DNA from: Actinomycetes bacterium
GTDB lineage: Bacteria; Actinomycetota; Acidimicrobiia; Acidimicrobiales; Ilumatobacteraceae
DNA: 64,000 nucleotides
Reading direction: 5' to 3'
Assembly: GCA_025356335.1 (NCBI GenBank)
Contig: JANXUF010000138.1
Span: 1 to 64,000 of the forward strand
Shown here: positions 9,986 to 18,513 of the stretch, piece after piece
Position numbering within the stretch: position 1 is the first letter of the stretch
How the letters are laid out: each line of letters starts with the position of its first letter
Position numbers and translations under genes: made by a program
Notes under the pieces: generated by a model
Told to the model about the DNA's origin: nothing
The model's database searches: none
What the model saw: only the letters and a program-made list of their open reading frames with translations

Positions 9986-12340
9986 TCAGGGTTGCTGGAC
10001 GACGGCGAACGTGAACGTCAGGTTGCCCTTCGGGTTCGGCGGCTGTGAGCGCTGATGTCCGATCGTCAGCGTGTATTGGCCGTAATACGTACTCGTGACC
10101 TCGAACAGCATGGTCTGCTTCTCCGTCGCCCCGGAGGCCACGATCTGATTGCCGTGATTGAAGATCAGGCTCGTGCCGAACGACGACGAGGCACTCGTTC
10201 CGTCCGGGAGCGCAAGCGTGAAGGTTTGTTGGATGTCGGATGTCGCACCCACTGTCGGATCTTTGTACGTCACGTCGACGGCGAGTTCGAGCTGGTAGCT
10301 GTCCTTCGATCCATCCTTGTAGTCGGCGTGAAGCACGCCGCCTGTGAGTGTTGCAACCGTTCCGGTTCCGGAGTCGACGGTGGTGCCCTTGCCGATATCG
10401 ACGATCGGAGTGAACGTCGTGACCTTGGCGCTCGTCTCGAATGGGATGATCGACTGATTCGAAGCGTTGTTCCCGAACACCAGCGAGGCGCCGGTGAACG
10501 TGAACGATTCGTCGACCGGGGCGACGATGTCGACCGCCGTCGTTGCGCCGCCGGGCACGGTGGGCAGCGCTTTGAATTTCGCCGGCAACAATGACCCATC
10601 AGCGAGCAACAGCACCGGGGACTTGATCAACCCGAGGGCGATGTCGACGGCGGCGAAGTTCGAAACCTTCGTATGCATGACGGCCGTACGTTGATGGTCG
10701 GCCTCGATGACCTCCGCTTTCGTCACCTCGATCTTGAACACGCCGCCGCCTTCGCGACCGGCGAAACCGATCCTGTCGCTGAACGTCAATGCTGCGGGAA
10801 GCGCAGCCACGGTGCTCGCCGGAATTGTTGTCACCGCTGATGTGGCCACCGCTGACGTTTTCGAAGTCGAGGTCGCCGAAGTCGTCGAAGTCGTCGAAGT
10901 CGCCGAACGTACAGCGGCAGTGCCGGCCGGTTGATCCGCCGTCGAAAGCGACGCCGACGTGGCAACGACCAACGTCGGTGACGACGTCGATGCCGGTTCT
11001 GTCGCCGCGTTGTTGCTCCCGCCGCTCGCCACCACGACAGTCGCAGCAACGGCGACGGCGACGGCGACGGCTCCGGCGGCGACCAGCAGTCTCGTACGGC
11101 GCTTTCTCGCCGGCGCGCTGTCCGTCGGACCTGGCAACGATTGCGTCGGACTCGTCCCCACGGCGGGCACGGCGGGCACGGCGGGCACGGCGGGCGAAGC
11201 TGGCGACGGGAAGAGCGGCAACGGAACGGGAACCGGAGTCGGCGTCGGGGCGGTGCCGGTGCCGGTGCCGGTGCCGGTGGCGAATTGCACTGCCGCCGCG
11301 CCCGTTGCGATGGCGAACTTCGGATGTGCGTCGAGCGATACTGGAAGACCCGTGCGTTCGTGCACCAACTCGGCGACGAGCGGGATGCGCGAACTCCCTC
11401 CGACGAGTAGCACTCGCCCGACCTGGGAGATGTCCAGATCTGCTGTGGCGACGGCACGCACGAGCGCGTCGATCGTCTCGTGGATCCGCGGCCGAATCAT
11501 CGCTTCCAGCTGGGCGCGCGACAGCGGCACCCTGTCCTGCAAACCTGGCAGCGACACCGAGATCGTCGTGTCGGAATCGGTAGACAGCGCCTCCTTGGCC
11601 AGGCGGCAGTCGTCGTTCAGCCGCGCAACGCCGCTCTGTACGACACGATCATTGGGATCGAGCGCCTCGATCCTGCTGCCGAGCACCGAATCGACGTACT
11701 CGAGAATCGCTGCGTCGATATCGATGCCGCCGAGCCGGTCCATGCCCTCCGGCCTGCCGATCAACGAGAATCCGTCGGCATCTCGACGCACGAGCGCAGC
11801 ATCGAACGTTCCGCCACCGAAGTCGTACACGGCGACGACCTCACCCGGCTCGACGCGATTCGTCGCCGCATAGGAGATCGCCGCAGCTTCCGGCTCGGTG
11901 ACGAATGAGACCCTCGCCAGATCGAGCCCTGCCAACCTCGCAACCTCGCGCATCTGATCGAGCTTGTACGGCCCGTAGTTCGCGGGATGCGTGAGTACGA
12001 CCCGATCAGGGGCTGCACCTTCGCGTTCGCTCACGACACGGACGATCTCCGTCAGTAGATGGGCCATCAGCGACTCTGCGCCATACGGCGTACCGCCGAG
12101 CACGAGTGGAGTCGGGTCACCGAGGCGGCGTTTGAACGCTCTCGCCACGCGCGTCGGCTCGTCGATCCCTCGCCGAACAGCCGTCTCACCGACGAGCACC
12201 TCGCCATTCTGTTTGAGCAGCACCACCGATGGCATCACCGGATTCGACGGTGTCAGCGTAACGACTTCGACTGCTCCGCCACGGTTCACAGCGGCAGCAG
12301 AGTACGACGTGCCGATATCGACGCCGAGTTGATATCCCAT
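9986..12340 (-). CDS. Membrane-anchored Hsp70-like ATPase with extracytoplasmic C-terminal domain
   Basis: Residues 1 to about 360 are an Hsp70/actin-fold ATPase: phosphate-1 GVDIGTSYSAAAV, phosphate-2 VYDFGGGTFDAALV and adenosine motif VLLVGGSSRIPLV. There is no Hsp70 substrate-binding domain. Instead comes a Pro/Ala/Val-rich linker with nucleotide-level tandem repeats, a basic stop RKRRTR, one transmembrane helix near residues 413-437, a long Ser/Thr-rich spacer and a C-terminal beta-rich domain of about 250 residues. The predicted topology is ATPase inside and domain outside, so it may signal or transmit force across the membrane (inference). The start ATG at 12340 is chosen because GYQLGVDIGT is the natural Hsp70 N-terminus; the frame is open to 12436. 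Confidence 0.85.
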   Translation of the reverse strand: MGYQLGVDIGTSYSAAAVNRGGAVEVVTLTPSNPVMPSVVLLKQNGEVLVGETAVRRGIDEPTRVARAFKRRLGDPTPLVLGGTPYGAESLMAHLLTEIVRVVSEREGAAPDRVVLTHPANYGPYKLDQMREVARLAGLDLARVSFVTEPEAAAISYAATNRVEPGEVVAVYDFGGGTFDAALVRRDADGFSLIGRPEGMDRLGGIDIDAAILEYVDSVLGSRIEALDPNDRVVQSGVARLNDDCRLAKEALSTDSDTTISVSLPGLQDRVPLSRAQLEAMIRPRIHETIDALVRAVATADLDISQVGRVLLVGGSSRIPLVAELVHERTGLPVSLDAHPKFAIATGAAAVQFATGTGTGTGTAPTPTPVPVPLPLFPSPASPAVPAVPAVPAVGTSPTQSLPGPTDSAPARKRRTRLLVAAGAVAVAVAVAATVVVASGGSNNAATEPASTSSPTLVVATSASLSTADQPAGTAAVRSATSTTSTTSATSTSKTSAVATSAVTTIPASTVAALPAALTFSDRIGFAGREGGGVFKIEVTKAEVIEADHQRTAVMHTKVSNFAAVDIALGLIKSPVLLLADGSLLPAKFKALPTVPGGATTAVDIVAPVDESFTFTGASLVFGNNASNQSIIPFETSAKVTTFTPIVDIGKGTTVDSGTGTVATLTGGVLHADYKDGSKDSYQLELAVDVTYKDPTVGATSDIQQTFTLALPDGTSASSSFGTSLIFNHGNQIVASGATEKQTMLFEVTSTYYGQYTLTIGHQRSQPPNPKGNLTFTFAVVQQP

Positions 12341-12382
12341 GTGCGATGACCTCATCCACTCCGACGAGCTGAACTCGCCAGC

Positions 12383-12414
12383 AACCGTGCAACCGTGTAA
12401 CCGTGCAACCACGC
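12383..12414. repeat. Four tandem 8-bp repeats upstream of the Hsp70-like gene
   Basis: AACCGTGC, AACCGTGT, AACCGTGC, AACCACGC stand head to tail 43-74 nt upstream of the proposed Hsp70-like start codon, in the 181-bp gap after the LuxR-type gene. The array could be a phase-variable spacer or a run of regulator sites. Confidence 0.55.
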
Positions 12415-12521
12415 CACGCGGCGCGACGATCGCCACGGATCGCCACCGCTGACGTTAGGCGAAGGCGCCCCGTCGCCGATACGGGGAAATCCCTCGACCT
12501 GATGAGATGACGCCGAAGGGA

Positions 12522-14057
12522 TCAGAGGAGCGACGTTGCCGCCGCCGCCCATGGCACTGCGCCGACCGCCTCGAACAGGTCCCGTGCTCTGCAGATGTGA
12601 ATCGTGGCGGCATCATCGCGACCGCTGCCGGCAAGGCTCGACCCGAGCAGCAATTCCGATCGTGCCTGCTCGAATGGCGCGTCGATCCGGCCGAAGAGAT
12701 CGGTCGATGACTCGAACTCCGAGATCGCCGCGGCACCGGATGACGCCAGCAGCCCGTGGCAACGCATCAGCGCGGCTGCTCCCCACCGCGATCCGGTTGC
12801 CTCGACATCTGTCATGAGCCACTTCGTGGTCAGTCGCGCACCGGCGGCATCCCCGCAACGGACCTGCGCTTCGACGAGGTCGGCTTCCCACATACGCACC
12901 GACGGCAATCTGAGGCCGGCTCCGTCGGCGCGACCGACGAGTGGACCGAGGACTTTTGCCGCACCGTGGGCGTCGCCGAGCCCGAGCCGCAACAGACCCT
13001 CTGCTGCGTCGGTCCGCCACCGTGTCGAATGATCACCGCGCGCCGTCGCCGCCGTACGAGCGGCGCGCAGATGTGCTCGTGCGGAGGCGGTGTCACCGCG
13101 TCCGGCGCTGAGCCGGGCCGCAAGTGCGTGGGCGTACCCGCTCGATTGGCCGCAGGCCCGTTCACGCTGCAGCAGACGTTGGAGCGAGTCGTCGCAGCGT
13201 TGCCAGCGACCTCGGCGGATCTCCAATTCGCCGAGGCAGCACAACGCCGAGTTCTGCGAGAAGTCGTCGAAGTCGTCCACCCGGTCGAGTCTGCGGTCGA
13301 GGATCGCCGCCGCCTCCGCCGGACGATCGCTGAACGCGAACCAGTTGGCAATCTCGAGCACCGATTCCATCGCATCGAACACCGCTCGCTCGTGGTGGCG
13401 CAGCGGCAACGCCGCAAGCGTGGCGACATCATCGAGTTCGCGGCTGCTGAGTGGCGCCGCGCCGCGCATCGCCATCAACGTGACGATCAGGCCGTCGACG
13501 ATGATTCGAGCGGCGCGCTGATCCGAACCCTGCGTCGTTGCGACAAGCATGTCGACATCAGCGCTGGAGCGTTCGGCCAGCACGACGGCATGATCCAGGT
13601 CGTCGCTGATCGCCAGACACCACGACGCAGCCGCCAGCAATCCCCAGGCGCCGACAGCGGCATCGGCAGCCCGCTGCTCGAGCACGTTGACGACGGTGTC
13701 GAACGGTGCCGACGTCAGTAGTGCCGTCAACTCCTGATGCCCGAGCGGGACCAACGGTCGCGTTGTTTGCAGCGAGACGAAATACATCGCCGCTTTCACC
13801 CGACGGTTGCCATCCCGACCGTCCTCGCCAAGACCGAGTTTGAGAAAGACCGAACTCAGCGCCGACTCGACGGTCTTCGGGCTGATGAACAGACGGTTGG
13901 CGATGCCCTCGTTCGAGAGACCCTCTGCGACGAGTTCGAGGACGTCGGATTCGCGGCTCGACAGCGAGGCCGGCAACAACGTCAGCCGATCACCTCGCAC
14001 CGTCTGCGCCTGCGCTGACGGGGCGTTCGCTGCTGATGTGCGCCGAAGCCCGTACAT
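12522..14057 (-). CDS. LuxR-type transcriptional regulator with N-terminal HTH
   Basis: A 511-residue protein whose LuxR/GerE-type helix-turn-helix is at the N-terminus (about residues 30-90): LSSRESDVLELVAEGLSNEG, then FISPKTVESALSSVFLKLG. The other 400 residues are alanine/arginine-rich and helical, resembling TPR-like repeats (for example VEARLSAGRGDTASARAHL-type segments), with no ATPase motif. Most LuxR-family proteins carry the HTH at the C-terminus, so this order is inverted. It is probably a DNA-binding regulator with a protein- or ligand-sensing helical tail. The Hsp70-like gene lies 181 bp downstream on the same strand and could be a target (inference). Confidence 0.72.
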   Translation of the reverse strand: MYGLRRTSAANAPSAQAQTVRGDRLTLLPASLSSRESDVLELVAEGLSNEGIANRLFISPKTVESALSSVFLKLGLGEDGRDGNRRVKAAMYFVSLQTTRPLVPLGHQELTALLTSAPFDTVVNVLEQRAADAAVGAWGLLAAASWCLAISDDLDHAVVLAERSSADVDMLVATTQGSDQRAARIIVDGLIVTLMAMRGAAPLSSRELDDVATLAALPLRHHERAVFDAMESVLEIANWFAFSDRPAEAAAILDRRLDRVDDFDDFSQNSALCCLGELEIRRGRWQRCDDSLQRLLQRERACGQSSGYAHALAARLSAGRGDTASARAHLRAARTAATARGDHSTRWRTDAAEGLLRLGLGDAHGAAKVLGPLVGRADGAGLRLPSVRMWEADLVEAQVRCGDAAGARLTTKWLMTDVEATGSRWGAAALMRCHGLLASSGAAAISEFESSTDLFGRIDAPFEQARSELLLGSSLAGSGRDDAATIHICRARDLFEAVGAVPWAAAATSLL

Positions 14058-14165
14058 GTCGAAGAGATCCTAGTGAACCCCGCAGCGCCCGAAGCAGCGA
14101 TATTCCGGCGCCCATGGCGCACGGATCGATCGAGTAGGAACACGCCCCATGCCGCGAGGCAAATA

Positions 14166-14222
14166 CTCGGACGGGGCTCAAAGGCGCCCCGGCGCCGGAG
14201 ATCCCGTGCGAGGAGATCAAAC
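14166..14222 (-). repeat. 3'-UTR palindromic repeat, copy A
   Basis: Read in the gene's direction, this starts directly after the transglutaminase stop with a TGATCTCCTCGCACGGGATC-type sequence. A nested stem follows: outer GGGATC/GAGCCC (one mismatch), inner GGCGCC/GGCGCC with a 2-nt loop. It is a copy of the family also found at 26092, 28320, 63708 and 63819, with a diverged tail. Confidence 0.7.
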
Positions 14223-15125
14223 TCAGGACAGCCGGGTGACGTCGACGGCGACGTGCATCTTCTGTTCGATCTGCGGGCCGAGAACGACACCTCGGACCGG
14301 CGCGACATCGCCGTAGTCCCGGCCCCACGCCGTCGTCACGTGGCTGCGGGGCGGCATCTGGTTGTTCGTCGGATCGAAATCCCACCAGCCGAATCCCGGT
14401 CCGAGCCACACCGAAGACCAGGCATGCGAGGCGTCGACGCCGACGAGTTTCACCATCCCGGGGGGTGGCATCGTTTCGAGGTAACCGCTCACGTATCGCG
14501 CTGCCAGTCCTGCACTACGGAGCGCAGCGATCGCCAGATGGGCGAAGTCCTGGCACACGCCGCGTCGTTCATCGATGACACGTTCGAGCGGGGTGGAAAT
14601 GTCGGAGAACGCCGAATCGAAACGGAAACCGTAGAAGATGCGCCCGCAGAGATCGACGATCGCCTCGGCTGCCGGGCGATCACTGGCGAGCGCACCGCTG
14701 ATTTCGTCTTCGCCGACGAGGCGGATCGACTCGGCGGGCACGAACGGCGAGGCGGGCAGGAACGGGGCGACGTCGATCGCCATGTCGCCCTCGATGCTGC
14801 GCGTCATTTCGGCGAGTTCGCCGACCGTCTCCGGGACCGAAGGCCACAGTGCAGCGGAAACCTCCGCCTCCGACACGGCGGTGATCGTCAAGTGGTCATG
14901 GCGCGAGGCGACCGTGAACTGCACGGCGAGGTTCCCGAAGGCATCGATCCACGTGTGGCGCTCCTCGGGAAGCGGATCGACGTTGATGTCGGCACTGATG
15001 ACGTGTTGCATCGCCGTCTCGCGGAGCAGCAGGTGGGCGACCGTCAGTCCCGACGACATCGTCGCGCCGTAGTGGTACTCGGTCTTGTGCACGACGCGAT
15101 AGCGGCGTCCGGCGAGTGTGCCCAT
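14223..15125 (-). CDS. Transglutaminase-like protein of the ATP-grasp/alpha-E cluster
   Basis: A 300-residue protein of the bacterial transglutaminase-like family (COG1305 type). It has an N-terminal beta domain (RYRVVHKTEYHYGATM) and a papain-fold core with catalytic Cys in RRGVCQDFAHL, His in DASHAW and Asp in WDFDPTNN. Family members are predicted peptidases or amide-bond enzymes. It is the last gene of a four-gene operon with ATP-grasp and alpha-E proteins, 6 bp after the fusion gene. That association is widespread in bacteria and is thought to make or process a peptide-like product. The protein is cytoplasmic, with no signal peptide. Confidence 0.92.
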   Translation of the reverse strand: MGTLAGRRYRVVHKTEYHYGATMSSGLTVAHLLLRETAMQHVISADINVDPLPEERHTWIDAFGNLAVQFTVASRHDHLTITAVSEAEVSAALWPSVPETVGELAEMTRSIEGDMAIDVAPFLPASPFVPAESIRLVGEDEISGALASDRPAAEAIVDLCGRIFYGFRFDSAFSDISTPLERVIDERRGVCQDFAHLAIAALRSAGLAARYVSGYLETMPPPGMVKLVGVDASHAWSSVWLGPGFGWWDFDPTNNQMPPRSHVTTAWGRDYGDVAPVRGVVLGPQIEQKMHVAVDVTRLS

Positions 15126-15131
15126 GGGCGG

Positions 15132-17498
15132 TCAGTTCCTTACGACGCTGCTAGAGGAATCGTTCCCGAGTGCTTGCAGACGGGCGAGAGGTTGCGGTGC
15201 GATCGGATCGGAGAACCACCGCACCTGGATTCCTGTCCCCAACTCAACCAGCGCAGCACGGGCGTCTGCAACCAGGCGCTCCAACGAGGCCCGCCGGCGG
15301 GTGACCCGATCGATCGTCACATCGCTCCAGTCGAAGATCGCCCGCGCCACCCTGTCGATCAGTTCGGTGCCGTCTGACCAGCCCAACGAGGCGAGATGCT
15401 CTGACATACGGTCGAGTTGGAACTGCAACGCACGAGGGTTCGAATCGTCGCTGACGAGCAGCGCGACGACGGCGTCGATTTCGACGTCGCTGCGGTAGCG
15501 GCGACGGTAGGCGACGAGGCTGTCGTGCGTCGCCAGCACCGCTTCGGCGAGCATCGATTCAGCAACATTCGGCACCACGGGGACAACGGCTGCTTCGATC
15601 GAATCGAGTACGCCGAAGCTGCGTTCGAGCCGTCGTCCGAGATCGAGGAACCGCCAGGAAGGCCCGCGAACAGTGGATTCCATCGCCATGCCAGACAATG
15701 CCGCGAGGTCGACGAGCAGTTCGTCGAGATCGTCATCCGTCACCGTGCCGGTCTCCGCACGCTCCGACAGATAGTTCCGCAGTCGAATCAACACCCGGCC
15801 CGTGGTGCCCGACATGAATTCGCGTACGGTGGCGGCCTCTGCTGACAGGTTGCTCAGCCGGTCGTCGATCGCCGCAGCGGCACGCGCCAGTTCGTCGGCG
15901 ATCAGATCCGCCGTCGAACCAGCGGCATCCGTTGGCGCAGCAGGCATTTCGGTGCGCGCCCTGCGCAGCAGCCCGACGAAGGCATGCGCCGTCAGGTCGG
16001 AAGCATCAGCTGGAAACGACCTCAATGTCGGTTCACGAGAGGCGACGACACGATGCGAACGGGCGAGCAGTTCCGCACGTTCGGCATGGCGACCGAGCCA
16101 GTACAGCGCGTCTGCCGATCTCGTCGGCAACGAGGCGAGCAGATCGACCTGCGCGAGGCGTTGACGCTTCGTCGTGGTGATCGCCGCTCTGCCGACATCA
16201 CCGACGACCCAGACGTCCTTGGCGAGCAGCGCCGACGGCTTCATCAGGCTGTCACCGGGGCGCAGCACCCTGGCGATGCCGCTCGTCATCACCGTCACCT
16301 TGCCCTCCGCCTGGGTGGCGAACAGCCGCAGCACGATCGTGCCGGTCCGCAGGCCCGACGCAAAGCTGATAGGGGTCGACGCCAGCTTGACCGAGTCCGT
16401 CGACGCGTCCGCCGCAAGGCTGTGCAGTTGCAGTTGCTCTCCGAGCAGTTCCGAGCAGATCGCCGGATGGAACTCGCGCAGCGCCGCCTCCTCGGCAATC
16501 CCGTTCCCGAGCGCATTCGCCAGACCGACCGACCCGTGGAGATGAGCACGGGCAAGCCCCGGCACGCCGCCTCTGCCCTTGGCATCGCCGGCGACGGGAT
16601 CGGCGGCACGGTCGGCACTCCAACGCACCAGCGTGTCGGCCGCTTCGAGACCGCCGAAGGTACGCAGCCAGGCGCGGTTGTTGCGCACGACGACGTCGGA
16701 GTTCTCGACGAGGTTGAAGCCGAGCAGTGTTGCCAGGTACGACTGCTCGACGTATGCGCCGTCGTCGATGCCGGGCGTCACCAGCACCGTTCGCATCGTC
16801 GGCCGTTCCGGCGCTGCCAGCGCCGAGAAGCTCGCCCGCATCGCACCCAGGAATCCGGACTGCGTCGCCGCCCCGCTGCGTGCGAGCTCGCCGCCGAGCA
16901 CCCTGGCGATGACCGAGCGATTGATCATCGCGTAACCGATGCCCTGCGGTGTATCCGTGTAGTCGGCGACGACGCGCCATGTTCCGTCAGCGAGGCGCGC
17001 CAGGTCACACGCATACAACGCAACGCGGGTCATCGGCATCCCGAGGCTGGTGACGCCGTGGGCCGAAGCGGCGACGAGTGGCCAGCGATATCTCGGTGTG
17101 CCGTAGACCACTTCGGTCGGCACGACGCCACGGCGGAGGAGGTTGCGGCTTCCGTAGACGTCGCCGAGCATCGCCTCGAACATGCGGACGCGCTGGTCGA
17201 CGCCTGCAGCAAGCGCACGCCATTCAACGGCTTCGAGCATGTACGGAAGCGGATCGACCATCCACGGATGGCTCGGCAACATGTTCGGCTCGGTTTCACC
17301 GTCCTGCACCGCATGACCGGCGCCCTCTGCGGCGAGCAACTGGCCGATCAGCCGGCGTCGCTCCGCAAGGCCGTGCTCGCCCTGGCGTTCGACATCACCG
17401 AACACCGGCTTCCACGCCGGACGGATCCCCCCACCCTCGTCGTAGAGCTCGTCGAAGCGCCCAGGCGTGGCCCGATACGTCAGCGTCTGGCTCACCAT
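15132..17498 (-). CDS. Circularly permuted ATP-grasp / alpha-E fusion protein
   Basis: About 788 residues. The first 460 are a circularly permuted ATP-grasp protein (DUF404/407 type), with SHPWMVDPLPYMLEAVEW, MFEAMLGDVYGSRNLLRRG and VLVTPGIDDGAYVEQSYLA. The rest is an alpha-E (DUF403) domain starting near SLPTRSADALYWLGRHAERAE. ATP-grasp proteins of this class are predicted amide-bond ligases. The operon also contains the same two domains as separate genes, so this is a second, fused copy. The start ATG at 17498 follows the upstream stop by 19 bp; longer in-frame starts would overlap the upstream gene. Confidence 0.9.
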   Translation of the reverse strand: MVSQTLTYRATPGRFDELYDEGGGIRPAWKPVFGDVERQGEHGLAERRRLIGQLLAAEGAGHAVQDGETEPNMLPSHPWMVDPLPYMLEAVEWRALAAGVDQRVRMFEAMLGDVYGSRNLLRRGVVPTEVVYGTPRYRWPLVAASAHGVTSLGMPMTRVALYACDLARLADGTWRVVADYTDTPQGIGYAMINRSVIARVLGGELARSGAATQSGFLGAMRASFSALAAPERPTMRTVLVTPGIDDGAYVEQSYLATLLGFNLVENSDVVVRNNRAWLRTFGGLEAADTLVRWSADRAADPVAGDAKGRGGVPGLARAHLHGSVGLANALGNGIAEEAALREFHPAICSELLGEQLQLHSLAADASTDSVKLASTPISFASGLRTGTIVLRLFATQAEGKVTVMTSGIARVLRPGDSLMKPSALLAKDVWVVGDVGRAAITTTKRQRLAQVDLLASLPTRSADALYWLGRHAERAELLARSHRVVASREPTLRSFPADASDLTAHAFVGLLRRARTEMPAAPTDAAGSTADLIADELARAAAAIDDRLSNLSAEAATVREFMSGTTGRVLIRLRNYLSERAETGTVTDDDLDELLVDLAALSGMAMESTVRGPSWRFLDLGRRLERSFGVLDSIEAAVVPVVPNVAESMLAEAVLATHDSLVAYRRRYRSDVEIDAVVALLVSDDSNPRALQFQLDRMSEHLASLGWSDGTELIDRVARAIFDWSDVTIDRVTRRRASLERLVADARAALVELGTGIQVRWFSDPIAPQPLARLQALGNDSSSSVVRN

Positions 17499-17517
17499 GG
17501 CATCGGAGACGGGTCGA

Positions 17518-18513
17518 TCAGCCGGCAGCGGTGTGGAAGTAGGCGTTGGCGATCCCATTGTGCAGTTCGGCGAGGGTGACCTGGAGGCGGTCCATTTCGG
17601 CGTCAAGACTGAACCCGTCGGAAGCGTCGGGATCGACGCTGTCGAGTACATCGAGGGCGTCGGCGATGACTTCCTTGGTGTCAGCGCCCCGCGGCAGCCG
17701 TTCGAGCCCGCGTTGCACGCGCTGCAGGCAGTACGTGGCCGAACGGGGGAACGATGCGTCGTGGAGCAGGAACCTCACGACACCGTTGGCGTCGATCGCC
17801 GCACGCGTCGAGCGTTGGTACATCTGCAGTGCCGACAATGAACGCAGCACGCCCATCCACTGAACTTCGTCGTGATCCTCGAGGGACACCTTGGAGGAGT
17901 TCGCCGCTGCCGAGGCGGCCGTCGCCAGCACCGGGGAGGCGTATGCCGAAGCGCTTTCGAGGAGTGCGGAGGCGCGCACCCCGAGCACCCGCGTGGTCAT
18001 TTCGGCGCGCTCGAGCATCTGGCCGATCCTGAAGAATTCGTAGGCCTCGTCGCGCGACATCGACGAGGTCAGAATCCCGTCGAGATGCCGGCTGTCGCTG
18101 ACGATCCGTGCGAGGAATCGGGCCCTGCCGCGGCGGGCGACGCCTTCGTCACGGTGCGAGGCGGCGTACAGGTAGAGGTCGTTGGCGGCGAGCCACCCGT
18201 CGCGCGGGAACACGTCCCGGCAGGTCCTGAGGCACTCGCGGGCGTTTTCGACACTCGACGCAACGCTGCCGGCATTCGCCAGTTCGGCGACGAGAAAATG
18301 GACGATCGATCGTTCGTCACCGGCCCCGTACATCTCGCGGAACGTCTCCGAACTGCCGACGACGGCGAGCAGCGGCTCCCATGAGGAGGTGATCGATCGA
18401 GGGAGATCGACGATCACATCGGTATAGGAACGGACGATTCTGGACGTGTTCTCGGCCCGTTCGAGATAGCGAGCACCCCAATACAGGTTGTCGGCGACAC
18501 GAGAGAGCAGCAT
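17518..18513 (-). CDS. Alpha-E domain protein (DUF403)
   Basis: A 331-residue all-helical protein that opens MLLSRVADNLYWGARYLERA, the DUF403/alpha-E signature. Further typical segments are DGWLAANDLYLYAASHRDEG and EFFRIGQMLERAEMTTR. The biochemical role is unknown; by genome context it works with circularly permuted ATP-grasp ligases and transglutaminase-like proteins. The ATG overlaps the upstream ATP-grasp stop by one base (TGATG), so the two are translationally coupled. Confidence 0.93.
   Translation of the reverse strand: MLLSRVADNLYWGARYLERAENTSRIVRSYTDVIVDLPRSITSSWEPLLAVVGSSETFREMYGAGDERSIVHFLVAELANAGSVASSVENARECLRTCRDVFPRDGWLAANDLYLYAASHRDEGVARRGRARFLARIVSDSRHLDGILTSSMSRDEAYEFFRIGQMLERAEMTTRVLGVRASALLESASAYASPVLATAASAAANSSKVSLEDHDEVQWMGVLRSLSALQMYQRSTRAAIDANGVVRFLLHDASFPRSATYCLQRVQRGLERLPRGADTKEVIADALDVLDSVDPDASDGFSLDAEMDRLQVTLAELHNGIANAYFHTAAG

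Noticed and set aside
10789-11583. An arginine-rich plus-strand frame over the linker of the Hsp70-like gene
   Set aside because: Produced by tandem repeats and GC-rich codons; it lies inside the coding sequence of the Hsp70-like protein.
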